Shown piece after piece: positions 1 to 15,000 of a DNA stretch of 64,000 bases. The notes under the pieces are model-generated. The model saw only the letters and a program-made list of their open reading frames with translations. It was not told the origin of the DNA and searched no databases. This stretch comes from Owenia fusiformis (lineage: Eukaryota; Annelida; Polychaeta; Sabellida; Oweniidae): positions 19,739,759-19,803,758 of the forward strand of contig CAIIXF020000009.1 in assembly GCA_903813345.2 (NCBI GenBank), read 5' to 3'. Each line of letters begins with the position of its first letter. Positions within the stretch are counted from its first letter, which is position 1. The position numbers were made by a program, and so were the translations under genes.

Positions 1-924
1 AAATGATTATGTTGGAGGAGTTTGCAATCATTAGTTTTAAGCTGTGATTTGCAAAAAATAAAAGAACAAGATATAGTTGAATTCTATTGTTGATGAAAAT
101 TATGAAGTTACGTCATTTTTTGTAAATATATCAGAATCAATAGCATTCCATTGTAAGTTTAAGGCAGAGTAAATCTGGAAGAGCTGAATTACAAGCCTCT
201 CATACTTTATCTCTAAAATCTAAAATTGGCATGCTTTATAATTTTAGTATGACTACACTTGTATTATATTTGCATAATTTGTCAAACTTAAATTATCCTT
301 CACATTCTTTTTAATGGGGACAATCTAGCTGACAATCTACCTAACATTCATCTGCACGCCACCTAAATATCTTTGTTGTTTCCCTTACAAATGTTGACTG
401 TATATTTTGAAAAGTGAAGCTCCTCATGTTATAATGTTGAACCCTGGGGCTGGACAACCAATCTTAACTCAATTTAATTTGGAGAGGGGGGGGGAATGGT
501 AAAACAATTGATTAAATATACTTACTCTTTTTCCACAACTATCAACTTGTAAGGACAGATGTAAATTCCAATTGATATAAAATGTTCCCTTACTGAAAAT
601 ATCATAGAAGTTTGCAGTCAGTAGTTCCTTCAGTATATATTTTATGAAAAGGAAAAAAACATATGGCGTAGTGTTGAATTATATTTTTGTAAAATGACCA
701 ATATAAAACCATTCATTTTTTTTGTTTTGTAACTTTATCAGAATTATTTATCATTCCATTAAAAGGGTTGACTCTTAATGGCAGGGAAATATAGAGGTAG
801 GTGCGGAATGTCACTTTTATTTGCTAATTTTTCCAGCCCCATGTCATTTGAATGGTAGCTTTTTAAGTTTCGCTTATTCCTATAAAGACTAAATCTGAAA
901 AATCTGTTATATATATAATTATAT

Positions 925-1180
925 TATAATAATAATAATAATAATATAATAATATCAGATAATATTGATAATTATCAAAACTATTGCTAACAGTTATAAT
1001 TTTAGTTACATCAAAACTATCACTTTTATTGATACCTATTTCTAGCAATTGTTTCATAGAAAAGGGCTCGTGTGAAATAAGCAATATCTGATAATTTATA
1101 AAAACAATTGATAATTATCAAATCTATTGCTAATTTTGGTAATTTAACTTTTATCAAAACCATCACTTTTATTTATTATA
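925..1180. repeat. AT-rich microsatellite and tandem duplication
   Basis: An AATAAT microsatellite is followed by two diverged copies of one block, starting near 945 and near 1083. Both copies contain GATAATTATCAAA, CTATTGCTAA and ATCACTTTTAT in the same order, at a period of about 150 bases. This is probably a local duplication. Confidence 0.6.
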
Positions 1181-1668
1181 TATTTTTTCGTGTCAAGTGT
1201 GGTTTGCTTCATAATTCGACTAGTGATCCAAATTATCACACTGAAACTTGGATACATGCTGAACTTTAACTTAATATCAATCTGCCATGTCAACTTTAAA
1301 ATTTTCAGGGATGAGTTTAAGCATTCTGGGTAAATGATAAGGCGATCATTTTGAATCTTCCATCCTTGGAAGATTCCAATCTTGTGTGCAAAGAATTATC
1401 TACACGTTTACAGAAGAACCATTTGAAAGATCGAATTCAACTTTTCAGATGTGATTCTTTGTATGAAAATCTCAAACTGATTAGTTTTTGGGCATTCTGG
1501 CTGATGTTGCCATTTTGATTTTTTTACCTAAAATCTTGTATTTTCAACTGATTAAAGAATTGGGCATTGGGGATAAAAACTCAAGGACCACCCATCGGTA
1601 TGGACATATTGTACACGTTTGTGTTCTTGTTAATAAGTTAGAATGGAAGAAACAACTGGATTAATATA

Positions 1669-2090
1669 CAGAGTGGGAAATAAGCATTTTTTGTTCCTGG
1701 ACAAATTTGTCCAGTTACTTTGAAACAGACCAGGCAAATTTTTTTGACTGGTCAAAATTTTGACCAGACAGTTTGAAAACACACTGGACAATTTTTTGTA
1801 CTTGGTCAATGTATTAAAAATAAAAAATATACAGTAGAAAGAAACAGAGGGCGGGGGGTATAACATGATTGAAATTGTTAACCTTTGAATTTTATTATTT
1901 TTCATTTGTCAACAACTTATTCCTCAGAATATTTCATATTCTTTCATTTGATGTGTAAAACAAAATTCATGGTCTCATGTCTCAGTAAAATCTATCTGGA
2001 CAATGTTGACCACACAGTTTGAAACAGTCTGGACAAATTTCTTTTCAGACTTGACATTTGTCTGTTGTCCGGTGCTTATTTCCCACACTG
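1669..2090. mobile_element. Short non-autonomous TIR element (about 420 bp)
   Basis: The ends are inverted copies: CAGAGTGGGAAATAAGCA at the left and TGCTTATTTCCCACACTG at the right. Sub-terminal segments rich in CTGGACAAATTTGTCCAG-type palindromes are shared by both arms. The element is flanked by ATATA on both sides, consistent with a 5-base target duplication. No coding capacity is visible. The superfamily is not assigned. Confidence 0.65.
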
Positions 2091-3013
2091 ATATAAATAC
2101 CTGCCATCTGGAGATCAGTAGCATATTAATGAGAGAACAAATATATATTATATGAAACAATATTCCATTCCTTGTGATTGATTTGCTTACGGGTAACACA
2201 ATCTCTCCATAGCCTGATAGCCAGAAGGGAATGTGATGGGTCGCATCCCCTCCATAACCAATAAAAATAGAACCATTAGATAATGGAAGAAAAGAGCTTT
2301 AAAATGCTTTTTTAAGCTTCTAGCTCAAAACAGATCTTATTTCTTTGTTTTGCCTTGCTTATGTCACGATTATCCACCCACTTGACTGAAACCCAAAATT
2401 TGGCAATCGTACCCCCCTGACTGAAAGCTGACTACGCCCCTGTTCTCCAATCTACACTAAAATGCCTTCCTCTTGCATGTAACAAAGCTATATTTTAGAA
2501 AAACACCGTCTACTCATCCCGCTACTCATGTTATGTGTGTCTGTGCTTGACCCTTTGTGGTCAAACCTTCTAAATTCCATCTTTTTAATTTGAAAGGAAT
2601 TTAAAAATCCACATATTTTTTATTGTGCTTGGGAAAAGGACTTGATAAATGGAGGGCTTCGTGACATCCCTATCGAACTTCATTTGCTGGGATAATGATA
2701 TTGATAAGTTAAATTCAAATTTAGATATGTATTGCTTGAGGCCATCTTTTAGTCAAAATACTTACAGAAAACCTAAAGTGTGGCCCCATAATGGAGTATA
2801 GAGGGTTAAGTCCACTTTTTAGTAATTTTGTGAAGCAATGTCTAAAAGATGGCCCAGAGTCCAGTCCATCTTTTCTTGGGGCCAGTCCACTGATTAGAAC
2901 ATGCCAAATTTGCAGCGGTACAAACTTTACTTAAGGTATAAGCCTAGCCAGTCGCCGCAATCAAAATATTACCTTACCTCAGAAATGACTCATGGTCATA
3001 CTTAAATAGTTGC

Positions 3014-3022
3014 TATATAAAA
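3014..3022 (+). promoter_or_regulatory. Candidate TATA box of the temptin-monooxygenase gene
   Basis: TATATAAAA lies about 40 bases before the first ATG at 3063. Initiation 25-30 bases downstream would leave a 5' UTR of only about 20 bases. The ATG context (A at -3, G at +4) is strong. This is inferred from position and sequence only. Confidence 0.45.
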
Positions 3023-3062
3023 TAAACAAGGTCGAAAAGAGGCCAGAGCCTGGTTTCAAACA

Positions 3063-6000
3063 ATGGAGTTTAATTTGAGGATGGCGTTGTTTTGTGTTAT
3101 TGCAACACTCTTAATTGCACCCTTGGAAGGATTTCGCTATTTCCAAAATAAGATTCCCAATGGAAACAATATTCCCCACCCATGTAAACCTAACTACGTA
3201 TGGCAGGGAGTGGGCCATAGGAATTCGGCTGGTGGAGGAGAAAGAAACCCATTTGGATTGGCATTTGACGAAAATGGAAAGGTAGTTAAATCTAGATCAT
3301 CCAACAATATCAAATAATTAAAGCATTTTTGTTCATTTGTAAATTAATTAAGTTTGCAATTCAGCTTGCCATTATGTACTCAATCTCTTTTCGTTTTTAA
3401 CGAATAAAATAGTCGCGCTGGAACTAATAATTAGGCCATAATTTCTCATTATGATGTATTTTTGCATCTAGCTTGAAATTTAGTGGTCTGGGATAAGTCA
3501 TTGGGACTTTCAGTGATTTCTTTTTAGCTTTCGCGACTTTTCAGTTTCGTGACTTTTTAAATACAAATACCGAGACCAGGGAATGCCATAGTAAAATATA
3601 TTAAAAAGGCATATTTTATAATGTTATGTCAATCATCCATATTTTTATACTTTTTCATGTGATCAATACACCAGGTCATATAAAAAAAACTAAAAGTATT
3701 CCTGGGCCTCAGTATTAAAGCACATACAGAATTGATTATACTTGTCTATAGACATAGTGATAGATATACTAGTAATTATATTAGTCTACATGTAGTTCAT
3801 TATTTAACGACTTGTAGTTTTGTAGATGTTGTTTTGTATCTTTATTTCCCATAGACCTCTATACGTAAAAAACTGGATACAGTTATTTAACATTTTTAAA
3901 AACTTTTGCTCCTGTAGAAGTTTTGACTTAACGACTTGTATATACTGCATGCTTCGTGCACTTCATCTCAGTTCATTTGTTGTACTGCCATAATATATCA
4001 GATGCTGGCACAGTTTTGCCGGAAGTTTGCAAGAAGTAACTTTTGGCAATGCAGTATGTTAGAGTAACCTAGTAGGTGTAAGAAAATATAAGGTGATGGC
4101 CTTTAAAGTGGTAAAAACAATTTTCACGGCCGAATTGGACTTCAATTCCTACGATTTCAGGGGGTACTATAAGACTATTTCATAACATAAAGGATGTAGT
4201 TGCTATTGTTCTGCTTTCTACAGCACACATTACTAGTCCAAAGATGAATAATATCCTAAAGTTATAGGCTGATATCTGTATTAGTCTCAGAAATATTGCA
4301 ATTAATAGGAAAAAAATACGCAATTTTAGTCATTTTTAAGTCTCACGTATCTTATATTTGTAGCTTCCAGCAAAAGATGGCAGCTTAAATAGCTCAAAAT
4401 TGTTTTCTAAAAACTAATTCAAGCTTTGTTTGATATTGTAATACAATTATAATAATGATAATGTACTATTTATGATTTTTAATATGACTTTATAGTACCC
4501 TACCCCTGGAAAGTGGGCGTGGTCAATGTTATCATTTTGCAGCATACAATTAAAAACTTGTATTGATAGAAAGCAAAGCAATGCATATAAAACATCTTCA
4601 CTTGTTACTTGACAATGTAATTCATTCATTACTAAAATATAGGACTCTACATATTTTATATATACAATTTCAATTTTGTACAATGTATCATAATGAAATC
4701 TAATAGGCTGTTTCAATTTACAAACTTTTTCTCGGATCACCCTTACCTTTTGACAAAATGATCTACTATATGACCAATAGCCACAAAAAATAGCAGAACT
4801 GATCAACGTTTAACCCCCCCCCTACCCCTATGTTTGTTTTGTATGGGGTCCGCCACAATGCAACAAGTCCATTTTCAGTGCTTACTATCACATGGAATAT
4901 AAGTCACAATGTTTCCACAATATCTGGGCAATGAGATAGTGCCATTAAGAATATGTATGCCCAGATTCAAGATCATGGTGTAAATGCTTGCCGATCTATC
5001 GGCTTTCAAAAATGAGGAAAGCTGTCTTGAGTGCCGTTTCAACTAATTTTGAATTAAAACTGCTACTTATGAATTTTTTTCTCAACAACTGTGATTTGGT
5101 TAGAGTCCAAACGCAGGATATCAAGACATAGTGCTACCAAATTCTGGTATTGAAAATTTCAGAGCTCTAGATCAAGTATTCATATCTGCATGGACTCTTA
5201 AAAAGACACAAAATGCAGTCAGATATCGCGAAAAAATGTGACAAAATGCACTATTCAGAACAATTTATCTCTTAAATTTTACTTTTATTTACCATAATTT
5301 CTGATTCTGCCTCTAGTTAGTAATACCAATAATACATATGAGTAGACTTAAGGTTATAGTAAGTGTAGTTACAGATTTATTAGCATCTAAAAATGGGAGA
5401 AGCAGTGTAGCAAGTGCAATTTTCACCTATAATTCATAATATTAAACTGCAGCTTTCAGGAATTTCTTCTCTAAAACAAGAATTCCATGAGACCCCAAAA
5501 GACAGGATTCCATATCACTGTACCACCAAATATATATGAGAGTAGTTTCAGGAGGTTATATCAAATAATCATTGAACCATTGACACCTAAAAATATGCAA
5601 AATACAGTCAGAAATGGTGAAATTGTGATTGTGAAAAAATGTATGTATTCTTAACAATTTTTTAACTAAACTGTATTTTATTTAGAACTGAAACTTGAAG
5701 TGCTTACTAGGAGTTACATCTAGTTATTATTTATTAAGTGACTTCAGCATCCGGATTGATATAATTATAGGATATCCTATGATTTTGAGGAATATCATTT
5801 TTATCTACGAGGTGATATTAATATCTACACGAGAGAGCAAAGCGAACGAGTGCATATATCAATATCACCGAGTAGATTAAAATGATATTCTGAAAAAATC
5901 ATAGGATGTTCTTATTATCCTACACTTACAAGGAGTGTACTGAATGTATAATATCATTGTAAAATGAATTTCATGCCAAATAGAGTCCATTTGGCGGGAA

Positions 6001-9000
6001 ATCCATTTCAAGTCCATTTGGCGGAGTATATCGTCACAATATCCTCCGCATATTGGGTTTTCCGGAGTTTATCATCACCATATCCTCCGCCCGGAGTATA
6101 TCGTTACGATATCCTCCGGATATACATTTTGCCAATAAATATCAAATTTATTTTTTCATGTTATTATTCATTTAGTACACGAAGTGTAGGATAATATAGG
6201 AATATCCTATGGTTTTGAAAAAACATCATTTATATCCATGAGTGGATATTGATATTTTCATGAGTGAGCGCAGCGAGTGAGTGAAGATATTTGTATCCAT
6301 GAGTGGATATAATTGATATTTATGAAAAAAAAATTATTTATCCCATGGGAAATCATCATCAGCGAAAAAATGTGGAAAATATAATTCGAGAAAAAATTTG
6401 AAAAAATAATTGAAAAAAAATTGTGAAAAAATGTTGAAATTTTTTAAAAATATTTTTGAAAATAATTAAAAACTGTAAAAAGAAATTTTTTTTTGAAAAA
6501 ATTCTAAACCATGGAATATCACTTTTCAAACCACCGAATATCACTTTTTAAGACATGATATTCGATAGTTTAAAAGTGATATTCGATGGTTTGTGAATTT
6601 TTTGCTAAAATATTTATAACTTGATCCACATATCAAATATATCTTCATGTGATATTCGATCTATATCCTTGCAACCATGGGATAATCACTGATATGCTTA
6701 AGACCAAAAAACCTATAAAGAATGTTATTATTGAATACTGAGAATACATTGTTTTTACATTACGGAGCTTTATTTCTACCTGAAAGTATTTTGGAACATA
6801 TCTCTTGCTTAAATATTTCATGCAATGTTACTTTCAAAAACTTTCTTAGAACAATTAGTCCATCCTATACTTTCACATGTTATTCTCCATTTCGTTTTTA
6901 AAAATTTTGGGAGCTTTAAACTCTAGAAGAGCTTAATTACCAATTATACCATGCACCCTCTTTGCCCTCCGTCGCATTTTTCTTAGAATGGCCAGGCATA
7001 TTTCAAATTGAAGAGTAAAGTCAGTTAACGTGATATATAGCTGTATTTAACAACGTATCTTTCACTTGATACTGTGATGTCAAGCTTAAGCATTCAAACA
7101 GTGTATTTTGTCCCAAGATACAATAAAGTACTGACTTCATTCATTTATCAATTCAGATGCCTTGGAATTAAAGTAAACACTTGGTATATATTACCAATAT
7201 TATTTTACCTATTATTGGTGGTACAATGACCAGGTTTCCTTTAATGTCTTTGGTCTTACTGTGCAGTTTGTAAAAAGAAAATTCAGAAAGTTGCAGTCTT
7301 AGATGAAAAACTGGTGAAAATCATACTTGCTACAGCTTTTCCCATTTTCAGAAGCCAATAGATCTGTACTTCCACTTACTATGACGTTAAGTCTTCTCAT
7401 ATGTATTATTGGTGGTACTAACTGGAGGCAGAATCAGAAATTATGTCAAATAAAAGTAACATTTAAGAGATAAATTGTTCTGAATAGTGCATCTTTCATA
7501 TTTTTCACGATATCTGACAGGTTTTTTGTCCTTTTGTCTCTTTTTAAAAGTACATGCAGAAGTGAATATTTGATCTAGAGCTCTGAAACTTCCAATATCA
7601 GAACTTGGTAGCATTATGTCTTGGTATCTTATGATTGGGGTCTAAAAAAGTCACAGATGTTGAGAAAAATATTCATTAAGCAGCAGTTTCAGTTCAAAGT
7701 TAGTTAAAACTGCACTCACGACAGCTTTCTCTATTTTTGAACGCCGATAGATCGGTAAGTATTAGTATTAGGACCTTGAAACTGCTCATATTATGTAGTC
7801 TTTGTGGTACTTTCTCATAGCAAAGGTAATTTGGAAACACTGTGACTTACATTTCATGCGTTAGTGAACACTGAAAATGAACCAGCCTATTAGATTTCAT
7901 CATGATACATTGTACAAAATTGAAAACGTATATATAAAATATGTAGAGTCCTATATTTTAGTAATGAATGAATTACAATGTCAAGTAACAAGTGAAAATG
8001 TTAAAAATGCATTGATTTGCTTTCTATCAATATAAGTTTTTAATTGTATGCTGCAAAATGATAACATTGACCACGCCCACTTTCCAGGGGTAGGGTACTA
8101 TAAAGTCCTATTAAAAATCATAAATAGTACATTATCATTATTATAATTGTATTACAATATCAAACAAAGCTTGAATTAGTTTTTAGAAAACAATTTTGAG
8201 CTATTTAAGCTGCCATCTTTTGCTGGAAGCTACAAATATAGGATACGTGAGACTTAAAAATGACTAAAATTGCAATTTTTTCCTATTAATTGCAATATTT
8301 CTGAGACTAATACAGATATCGGCCTATAACTTTAGGATATTATTCATCTTTGGACTAGTAATGTGTGCTGTAGAATACAGAACAATAGCAACTATATCCT
8401 TTATGTTATGAAATAGTCTTACAGTACCCCCTGAAATCGCAGGAATTGAAGTCCAATTCGGCCGTGAAAATTGTTTTTACCACTTTAAAGGCCATCACCT
8501 TATATTTTCTTACACCTACTAGGTTACTCTAACATACTGCATTGCCAAAAGTTACTTCTTGCAAACTTCCGGCAAAACTGTGCCAGCATCTGATACATAA
8601 GCTTGAACGAAAATATCACAAGCAGCGTTTAAAAGTTCAATATACAGGGTTTTATCGAGCTAAACTAAATACCTATGGTCAGATGTTAATGTACTTTTAC
8701 ATTTTGGCAAAGTTTCCATATAGATTTGAAATATCATTCTCGTTTTTCATGAGCTTTTAAGAGATTTGCACTTTTAATCTCTAACAACTCATTTTCTTTC
8801 GTTTTTAAAACACATTTGAATTTGATTTGATGCAATGCGAAGATTCTTTAACAGCAATCAATTACTTTACTCTTATTAATTATGTGACCTTTATCTTTTA
8901 TCACATTGTTATAATCTGTATGTATATAAATTGTATGGAACAAAAAACAACAACTTAAACCTTGTTTTTGTCATCCCAGAATTTGCCATTTGAGTTTCAG

Positions 9001-12000
9001 ACACATTCAACCAATACTTTTTCATAAATCATTAAATTAATTTACCATCGCGAGATTAAAACACGGACGGCTATTGCAGTCTGGCCTAAGCAAAACGAAG
9101 TATGACAAGGGTGACATCTATTATGCCAGCCTTATTCAGCTATTTAGAAACTATACTATTGATATAATGCTTAATGACGAATTTATTTTCATTATTGTTG
9201 TATTACTAAGTCTTACACATTATAAATTCACTTCTATTGGTCTGCACTTTGTAGTCTAGTAATATCTGGCACCTTCAAATTACAAGTTGGGCAAATGCCA
9301 TCACTGATTTCGCAGCGCTTTCTATCGGTTCCTAAGTTAAAACCTACCATTCTTGCCATGAATTCAGACGGGATGAGAAAAATCTTATTCATTTTTCTCT
9401 TTAAGCTCATTTGATATTTGTATGCAAGTGCAATACCAATCAGGATATTTAGATGAAATAATATACACAGGCTGGTATCAAAAGATCTGTCCGCTGTGAC
9501 GGATGCTATTTTTCATAAAAACACTTCATTATTTTTACCTCATATGTTTCGTTATATCATTTGCAAATTACTTTCTTCATGCAATTGATAGTATTTGCGG
9601 GTAACCCTCACTTCTGTTTGAAGTCCAATAACTCTAGGAGTAAAAGCTATTAAAAACGGCGCAAGAGTATCAAACTCTAATTTGTACAATTTCTTGTTTA
9701 ACTTTTTAATGTCATGATATAGTGACATGATAACAATAACATATGTTTTTATCATAACTCTGAATGCATTAATGATATATTGATGTATTGGGTCTTTTTG
9801 ATTTTTCTATAAAAAATGCTTACACTTTTGTCCGCTGTGACGGACCGGAGCAGTTTCATAGTTCACATTTGCAGCTGCAATTATTATATAAAAGAATTAA
9901 AAAGACCGAATACATCAACATCTCATTAATACCTTCAAAGTTATGCTGGAAACATGTTAATATTATCGTGTCACTATATCGTGCCATTAAAAAGTTAAAC
10001 AAGAAATGGTATATTTTGGAGTATGATACTCCGGAGCCATTTTCCATAGCTTTTCCTCCCAGCGTTATTGTATTGGACTTCAAACAGAAGTGAAAGCAAA
10101 TGATCAATCCATTGCATGGAGTAAGTAATTTTCTTTGGTATAACGATAAGTATGAGTTAAAAATAAATTGTGTGGTATTCTTAGTGTTTTCATGCTCTGT
10201 CACAGCGGACAAATTTTCCGATACCAGGATGTAATATAATAACATGAAAAAGCAATCCTTATTTCTAATAGGACGGCAAAATTATTTTCATTTGTTTATC
10301 GATAATTCGAGACCCTGGCAGTCTGTCAGAAGTTACTCAATGACTGTACTACTGAAGGGTTTGCCGTTAGTACGTATACATTGCCGGTGTAAAAGGGTAG
10401 GAGGTCCTATCAAATTATGGTCCTACTTTCCATTGATTTATATGGTGACCTAAATACAACTCTTTTCCTTATTATCGTATCCACAATCAGGGCCAGTAAG
10501 GGCCTTTAAGAAAGGGGACCATAATCCCCAGGGGACCATAATTTCTTTTACACCGGGTATATACTAAGCGATGCTAGTTTCTTTGGTCTTGTGTTTAGGT
10601 ATGGACTCCCGAGCTATGTAATGCTGACTCCGACAACGACGGAAGGACCAATGGCCAGGAGCTCGGCGATCCAAACTGTGTGTGGAATGAGACCCAGATT
10701 CCTGAAGAAACATCCGGTCTTACACATCCAGGTAAACTTACGTTAAAACGCTCTAATCACAAAATGCTCGTATTGATCATCTTTTATAGTATTAAGTTCC
10801 CGGCTCCCATTTCCAATTCACACATGCGCTTGGTACACGACTATGAGTTCACTAATGTTCCCAATCCAACGTGGATGGTGCGTATAGATTCACACAAGGG
10901 CTTCATACAAGACTAGCTATATATCTAGTTGTTGTTCCTATCAGTGTATGTGATGTTTGTTAAGGTTGAAGGCCCGGGGGTTGAAGGGGGCAAAAATGGC
11001 TATATGGGCTTAATACAAGACTACAGGGTTGATTACAGTGTACGAATGAACTATTCTATTATTTAAACATGTTACATACAGGGTGACACAAAGAATGACA
11101 CCCACCTTACGTTGCATAACTTGTCTGTTCATTAACATACTTTGGCATATTTCAAGAAGACATAATATGCGGAAGCACCTAGAGAAAGAAGTGGTATCGA
11201 TATGGTGAACCTTTTGAACACGCGTTTTTCTTATACCAGTCATAAAAAAATTCTGAAAATTTTACACATCGTCAATTTAATGGTCATATTTTGGATGGTG
11301 ACATCATAATTTGAAGTTCATATATATAATTTTCTCCATATTGTTCTAGAAAACACATCAGACACTTCTTTTATTCCTGGTATCATATGTTCGGAATGAA
11401 ATGAAACATCTATCCAAACCTCATTGGAACAAAACGACATAAACAGGCCTCTCAATATTGTAATTGTACAAAGGAAAGTTTGGTTGATTTTAAAAATATC
11501 TTGTTAATGAAATAAAAGGTTTATCTTAATTTTTTTTATCTATTTCGGGTTTTTTTGTTTTTGCGTACTTTGTTAAATCAACCAAATTTTCCTTTGTATA
11601 ACTATAATATTGAGAGGTCTAAGAAAATGTTGTATATGCTATTTTGTTCCAACAAGGTTCGGAAATACAGTTTATTTCATTCTCAAGAGTTGATAGAAAG
11701 GAACAAAAAAACGACTGCACTAAAAAACAAAAAATGTTATACTTGTACAAGTTATACCTGGTATAAAATATATATGAATATTTTTGGCATTAAATTGTCG
11801 CCAATCAGTCAACATTACATAAAGGGCCGTGATTTTACAGAATATTCCCAATGATTGGTGAGAAAAACATTGTTGAATTCAGTTCGCCATATCGATACAT
11901 ATCCTTTCAGATATGAAGCTCTGGTGGGTCAAGTTTTATGAGCGTTACAATATATGCCCACTTTGGAGACCGTTTCATCAGCCGAAGATCTGAGAATGAG

Positions 12001-15000
12001 CGGGCACCCCATTCCCCTTATATTGACCCTCAAGATTTTGACTTCTGGGGGTACTTCAAGGGCCATGTGTATGAGACAAATCCCCAAATCAATTAGCTTA
12101 CTTAAAGAGAGAAATTACAAGGAGGGTCAGGGCTCAGGAGGAATACTTAAGGGCGATCAACAACGTTGCCAGTAGAATTCAAAATTGCCTGCAAAGGAAT
12201 AGACGTCATATGGAACTTATTGTAACGCTCATAAAATTTGACCTACTTAAGCTACATAAAAATACAATTTTTCTATTGACGAGTGAGGGGATCATATTAA
12301 AAGAATCTGCTGACATGATAAAGTATCTAATGATGGGTAGAGACAGGATTCTTATATCAAAGTAACATTTTATATGTCATTTGAAGAATGTAATCCTATT
12401 TTCTTTACTTTATTGCCTATATTTACTGTTATTGAAAATTGTATATTGGATGTACGTTTGGCCCTAAAAGGGCATCAGTACTAATAAAATCCTATTATTA
12501 TATCTAAAATTTCTAAAATGTATATTTATAAGCGTGCCAAAGGACAAGTCTTTATGCAACATAAGGTGGGTGTCATTTTTGTATCAATCTGTATAACACT
12601 ATCCGTATGTATACACATATGAAGATCTCTGGGTCACGGCGTCAGATCTCATTGGGTCAAATGAATATAGATATTACCATGTTTTGTAGGAATCTGTGAG
12701 CCTTGGAATTCTCCAGCGTGTCTGGCACAGAACCAATGGGAGTTTTGTAATAGCCAGGAATTCTCGTGTCCGCCTATGGACGCCACAGGTAAGCAACATT
12801 ATTCAGTTTATATACAGGGTGTTTCATGCACCTCCCCCATAAAGTCAAACATGTAGTATTACCAGCATTATGTATCATTTTGTTCCTTATGGACAGTATA
12901 CGATTGCAAAGTTTCAGAATCAAGTCGTGTCTCTGAAAAAAAGAAAAAATGAATCGAAGTTTGTGGGTACGGGGTCATTTAGAGGGCAATTTGTCTCATC
13001 GACTCATACCCATTGTTCGTGATAGAGGTCATACCAGGTAAGGGTCTATGGCCTCCCTATAAGCCACTGTATGAATTCTATCTATATATCTGTGTGCATA
13101 ACTGTCACACACGTGTGGACTTAACTCTGCCATGATAAAAATTGCTAGAAATCTGCAATATTAAAAAAAAGAATTTTCCCTTTAAATTGCCCTTGAAATG
13201 ACCAGAAATTCCCCTCAAAATGAACCGTGGCCACATACTTTTGTACGTTGTATCTTTTTAGGGACACCCCTGGATTCTGAAACTTTGCAATCGTATGTCC
13301 ATGAGGAACAAAATGATATATAACTTGATATGATAACGGCAATATACTACTAGGTATACGACGTCATAATAACGATACCACGTTTTGTGAAAGTATGGAA
13401 TCAATATTTGGACAAAAGTTCAAAAGTGTGAAACTCTCAAATGTGTAATATCTAACGACTTTTTTTATTTTAAATAGCTGATGTAAGAAATGTCACCGTT
13501 CGCTTCCCACCAACCCCTGTCCCTAGTGAGGAAACCAGTTATATATGCCTCACTGTGCCCTTACCTGACGATGGAGACTACCACCTGATCGCGCAGACGC
13601 CTATCATTAATAACACTAACGTCATGCACCACATGCTACTCTACGGGTGTAGAGACGGTACTATAATTTAGAATTGATTTTATACACAGCATGTAATCAC
13701 AACGTATGAATTAATTCAGGTCTTAGAGAATTCATTTAGGCCCCCAAACTTGTTTTTTTTTATCAAGGAAGTGTTGACAAATTGTTATTACCTCAAACCT
13801 TTTAGTGACCGCCCAGCGGTGTTCAGATAGCCTTACTTCAAGACCCTGGACTATCTACTCAAACACGGCTCTTGTCCCGAGTCCAGGGTCTTGATCCAAG
13901 ACTAGTGAAGAAAATGAAACATAGTTCTGTTTGCAGAGGAGCTAGTTGAGGGTGACGGAGATGTGCGAACACGCTTTCAGACACCAAAGTCGTGTAAGAT
14001 GGGCGTGGGTTGCAATAACATCCTCGCTAAATGGGCACTCGGTGCTTCGGGAGAATGTAGCTCGGAGAAGGCAGCGTTTAGGATAGGGACCAAGGGATAC
14101 AAAACGGCCATTCTCCAGGTACGGATCGGTAGAAAGGATAATTGTCTCTGACTTTGAGCCATTGCACTATAGGCCTTTACATTGCTATGAGTAAAACCAT
14201 TTCCAACAACAATGTAATTAAAGAGTAGCTAGAGACCAAAGAAATATTCAAATCATTATTCTTTGATCATGTAACAACGTACTTAAAACGAGATGACCTA
14301 CTAGACTGCAAACGTAATTGCCAGACTTCGACCCTACAAGGGACGATATATGTTACGCTGAATATGGCATATATTCATGGCAGCGTGGTATTTGGCGGTA
14401 TATGGCATAGTCCGCAGGTGAGTATGGCATGTTCCGCAGTGAATACGCGATACATTGATTTCAGTGAATACCCGCTACTCACCTGTTGAACATGTCATAC
14501 TCATCGCAGGGGAGTATGCCATACACCGCATGTGAAAACGTGATACAAAAAGCCGGGAATCATTAAACGCCTGTCTATTGACTACTATCAGCCATACCAC
14601 AGTATTCTGCATATTTTGTCGGATATCGTTACGAAAGCAAATTTTTAAAAGTAAATGATCCCTTAGTTATTTCTACCACCTCATAAAATGAAGTAATGAA
14701 AACCAAGCTGCAACATTGATTTCGGATGTGACTGGGCAGCATAGTATGTAACAACAAAAATATCTCAAAGCAGAGGTACATTGCGTGATGAGGAAAGTGT
14801 TATAATGAGTGATAATTATCTGATATTATTGATAGCAGTATAAAAACTGATGATCAACCCCTAATTTTGGATAGACATGATGATTCAATCAGTAATGACA
14901 CGGACACAATTGCTAATGGTGAACCTCCAGATTTATTGGACTTCGATTTTGATGTCTGATGTTGATGATAAACAAGTATCTTCTAATAATACTTGTATAG

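Larger units (their letters stand above)
1..3000. other. Gene-free upstream flank
   Basis: I see no supported coding exon here. The stretch is AT-rich and contains a duplicated AT-rich block near 925-1180 and a TIR-bounded element at 1669-2090, both listed separately. A poly-G run occurs near 483-493. Short open frames in this part lack recognisable domains, splice context or similarity to each other. Confidence 0.7.
3994..8597. repeat. Large imperfect inverted repeat in intron 1 (arms about 1.4-1.5 kb)
   Basis: The left arm, about 3994-5535, reappears reverse-complemented at about 7214-8597. The outer ends are TATCAGATGCTGGCA and its complement near 8581-8597. Long matching blocks include the CACGCCCACTTTCCAGGGG segment near 4505 and 8078. 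The left arm carries about 155 extra bases (about 4710-4868, containing a poly-C run) that the right arm lacks. The 1.7 kb spacer holds two other repeat families (5763-6197 and 6198-6690). The structure is a foldback transposon or two opposed copies; I see no transposase. Confidence 0.8.

Noticed and set aside
4447-4806. 119 aa open frame in intron 1 of the temptin-monooxygenase gene
   Set aside because: It lies in an arm of the large inverted repeat; the matching frame in the other arm has a stop, and no domain is recognisable.
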